DNA of 64,000 nt from Gemmatimonadota bacterium (GTDB taxonomy: Bacteria; Latescibacterota; UBA2968; UBA8231), in assembly GCA_018660835.1 (NCBI GenBank), contig JABJJN010000089.1, positions 1 to 64,000 of the forward strand. The letters are read 5' to 3'. Of this stretch, positions 62,743-64,000 are shown in pieces. The first letter of the stretch is position 1, and the number at the start of each line of letters is the position of its first letter. The position numbers and the translations under genes are program-made. Under the pieces are notes generated by a model. That model did no database searches. It saw only the letters and a program-made list of their open reading frames with translations, and was not told the DNA's origin.

Positions 62743-63593
62743 GTCGCCCGCCGGGAGTGCGGATTGGCCAGTTGGTCAAGACCCGCCGCAACCAGTAGCA
62801 AGCCGACAAACAGCGTGATCAGGAAGCCAATCGGAATCGCCCACCACCACCACATGCCACGCAGCAGTGCACTGAAGGAGATGGCCCAATACAGCGTCAT
62901 CCCCACAGTGGGCTCATTCTGCGGACCCAAGCCCAGCGCTTCGAGGCTGATGGTAGCCAGTGTCGCCGACGACACGGCGAGAGCAAAACTCGCAGCCAGA
63001 TAGGGCAGCAGATTTGGCAGCACCTCGCGTAGAATGATCTCCATCGTGCCCTGACCATTGAGTCGCGCCATCTGCACAAAGGCGCGCCCCCGAAGTGACA
63101 GGACCTGAGCCCGAATCGTTCGCGTCGGCCACATCCACGACAGACTGGCCACGACGAGGGCCATGATCTCGATACTGATCTCTTCGCGAATGGCAGAGGC
63201 AACGGAGACGAGGACAAGCAATCCGGGCACTGTGAGCAGTGTGTCGACGATCCCACGAATGAAACCGTCTGTGCGGCCACCGACGAAACCGGCGATCAAT
63301 CCAAGCAGCGTACCGATGCCCAATCCGACGCTACCGGCGAGAAAACCCACCCGCAGTGTCAGGGGCACACCCACGACCATCACCGCCAGCAGATCACGCC
63401 CCGCGTCGTCTGTGCCAAACAGATGGTGTCCATCCGGTGGAAGGCGCGGTGTCGCCGACAAGGGTCTGGCCAGATCTGTGTCGACGATGGCAGAGCCCAG
63501 GAATCCAAAGAGAAACAGAAACAGCAACATCCCTGAGCCCACCAGCAGTTGCGGCGATCGACGCGCATAGAGCCACAGTCCCCGAAGATTCAC
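62739..63593 (-). CDS. ABC transporter permease, DppC/OppC-like
   Basis: A 284-aa protein with an N-terminal helix and about five further helices. The periplasmic lead HLFGTDDAGRDLLAVMV and the EAA-like loop (VQMARLNGQGTMEIILREVLPN) are typical of DppC-type permeases. It overlaps both neighbours by 4 bp. Confidence 0.9.
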   Translation of the reverse strand: MNLRGLWLYARRSPQLLVGSGMLLFLFLFGFLGSAIVDTDLARPLSATPRLPPDGHHLFGTDDAGRDLLAVMVVGVPLTLRVGFLAGSVGLGIGTLLGLIAGFVGGRTDGFIRGIVDTLLTVPGLLVLVSVASAIREEISIEIMALVVASLSWMWPTRTIRAQVLSLRGRAFVQMARLNGQGTMEIILREVLPNLLPYLAASFALAVSSATLATISLEALGLGPQNEPTVGMTLYWAISFSALLRGMWWWWAIPIGFLITLFVGLLLVAAGLDQLANPHSRRAT

Positions 63594-64000
63594 GCCGCCG
63601 CCCCTCGATGGTGACTGATCCGCGGGTCGAGCAGGGGATACAACAGATCCATCAACAGCGTCACGCCACCAATGGCGAGAATGGTGAGAAAGACGATGCC
63701 ATTGATGACGGTGTAGTCCGAGGCCTGAATGGCCTGAAACAAGAGAGACCCGACGCCCGGATAGGCGAACACGACCTCTACGAGCACCTGCCCGGTGACG
63801 ATATAGCCGAGAGACAGACCGAGGGCCGTGAACTGCGGCAGCAGGGCATTGCGCAGGGCGTAACGCAAGAAGAGGGTCGGCCCGCGCAAACCATTGGCCT
63901 CTGCAAGGGTCACGAAAACCTCACTCACGGTACTGACCATCATGCCGCGCATACCCACGCCCCACAGACCAATTGCCGACAACACGATCGCCAGCGCGGG
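63590..64000 (-). CDS. ABC transporter permease, DppB/OppB-like (partial, runs off right edge)
   Basis: The C-terminal ~137 codons of the first permease; the frame is open to base 64000. Visible are the EAA loop (AEANGLRGPTLFLRYALRNALLPQ) and the late conserved VEVVFAYPGVGSLLFQAI helix. It forms the channel with the DppC-like permease. Confidence 0.9.
   Translation of the reverse strand, partial: PALAIVLSAIGLWGVGMRGMMVSTVSEVFVTLAEANGLRGPTLFLRYALRNALLPQFTALGLSLGYIVTGQVLVEVVFAYPGVGSLLFQAIQASDYTVINGIVFLTILAIGGVTLLMDLLYPLLDPRISHHRGAAA

Overview
The window comes from a GC-rich Gram-negative bacterium: it has lipoproteins, an exosortase, an outer-membrane barrel and a complete set of complex I membrane-arm genes. 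Four divergent phytanoyl-CoA-dioxygenase-like (PhyH) genes sit in about 21 kb, together with a formylglycine sulfatase, an enolase-superfamily gene, sialidase-fold proteins and Gfo/Idh/MocA and GH4 enzymes. This content resembles Latescibacterota/Poribacteria-type genomes that degrade marine or host polysaccharides. The lineage is inferred from gene content and was not tested.

Layout. 1-1044: remnant of an IS91-type HUH transposase and one copy of a ~197-bp inverted-repeat element. 1045-6797 (minus): three-gene operon of a sialidase-fold protein, an unknown 664-aa protein and a kelch/sodium-solute-symporter fusion. 6800-10800: a scarred zone with a truncated duplicate of a sugar-isomerase-like gene, an HpcH/HpaI aldolase, a broken hybrid histidine kinase tail and the intact isomerase-like gene. 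10774-20652: FapA/DUF342 protein, DUF1638 protein, lipoprotein, MATE pump, FolD with a methyltransferase, M19 dipeptidase and a second sialidase-fold protein. 20653-26070: repeats, ilvD with an EEP nuclease, a Gfo/Idh oxidoreductase and a GDPD.

26200-30326 holds the most unusual block. It is a compact exosortase cassette: a DUF4252 protein, a choice-of-anchor protein ending in a divergent IPTL-CTERM-like sorting tail, an XrtH-like exosortase, its associated membrane protein and an outer-membrane protein. Two mutually exclusive hairpins lie in the leader upstream. 30323-38825: GT39-type glycosyltransferase, GH4 glycosidase, aldo/keto-reductase-like protein, a metallophosphoesterase/PQQ-propeller fusion, a response-regulator/metallo-beta-lactamase fusion and a PhyH.

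38874-48546 (plus): nuoABCDHIJKLMN, an 11-gene complex I lacking nuoEFG. 48618-55836 (minus): probable seven-gene operon of SMP-30 lactonase, PhyH, cysteine synthase, YeiH-type sulfate exporter, sulfatase, enolase-superfamily enzyme and PhyH, which links sulfate-ester removal to sulfur handling and sugar-acid catabolism. 56014-58960: Nudix hydrolase, Ada, RRM protein and PhyH. 58972-64000 (minus): dipeptide/oligopeptide-type ABC importer, with its first permease running off the right edge.

No rRNA, tRNA or CRISPR array was found. Functions rest on motifs read by eye; no database search was run.
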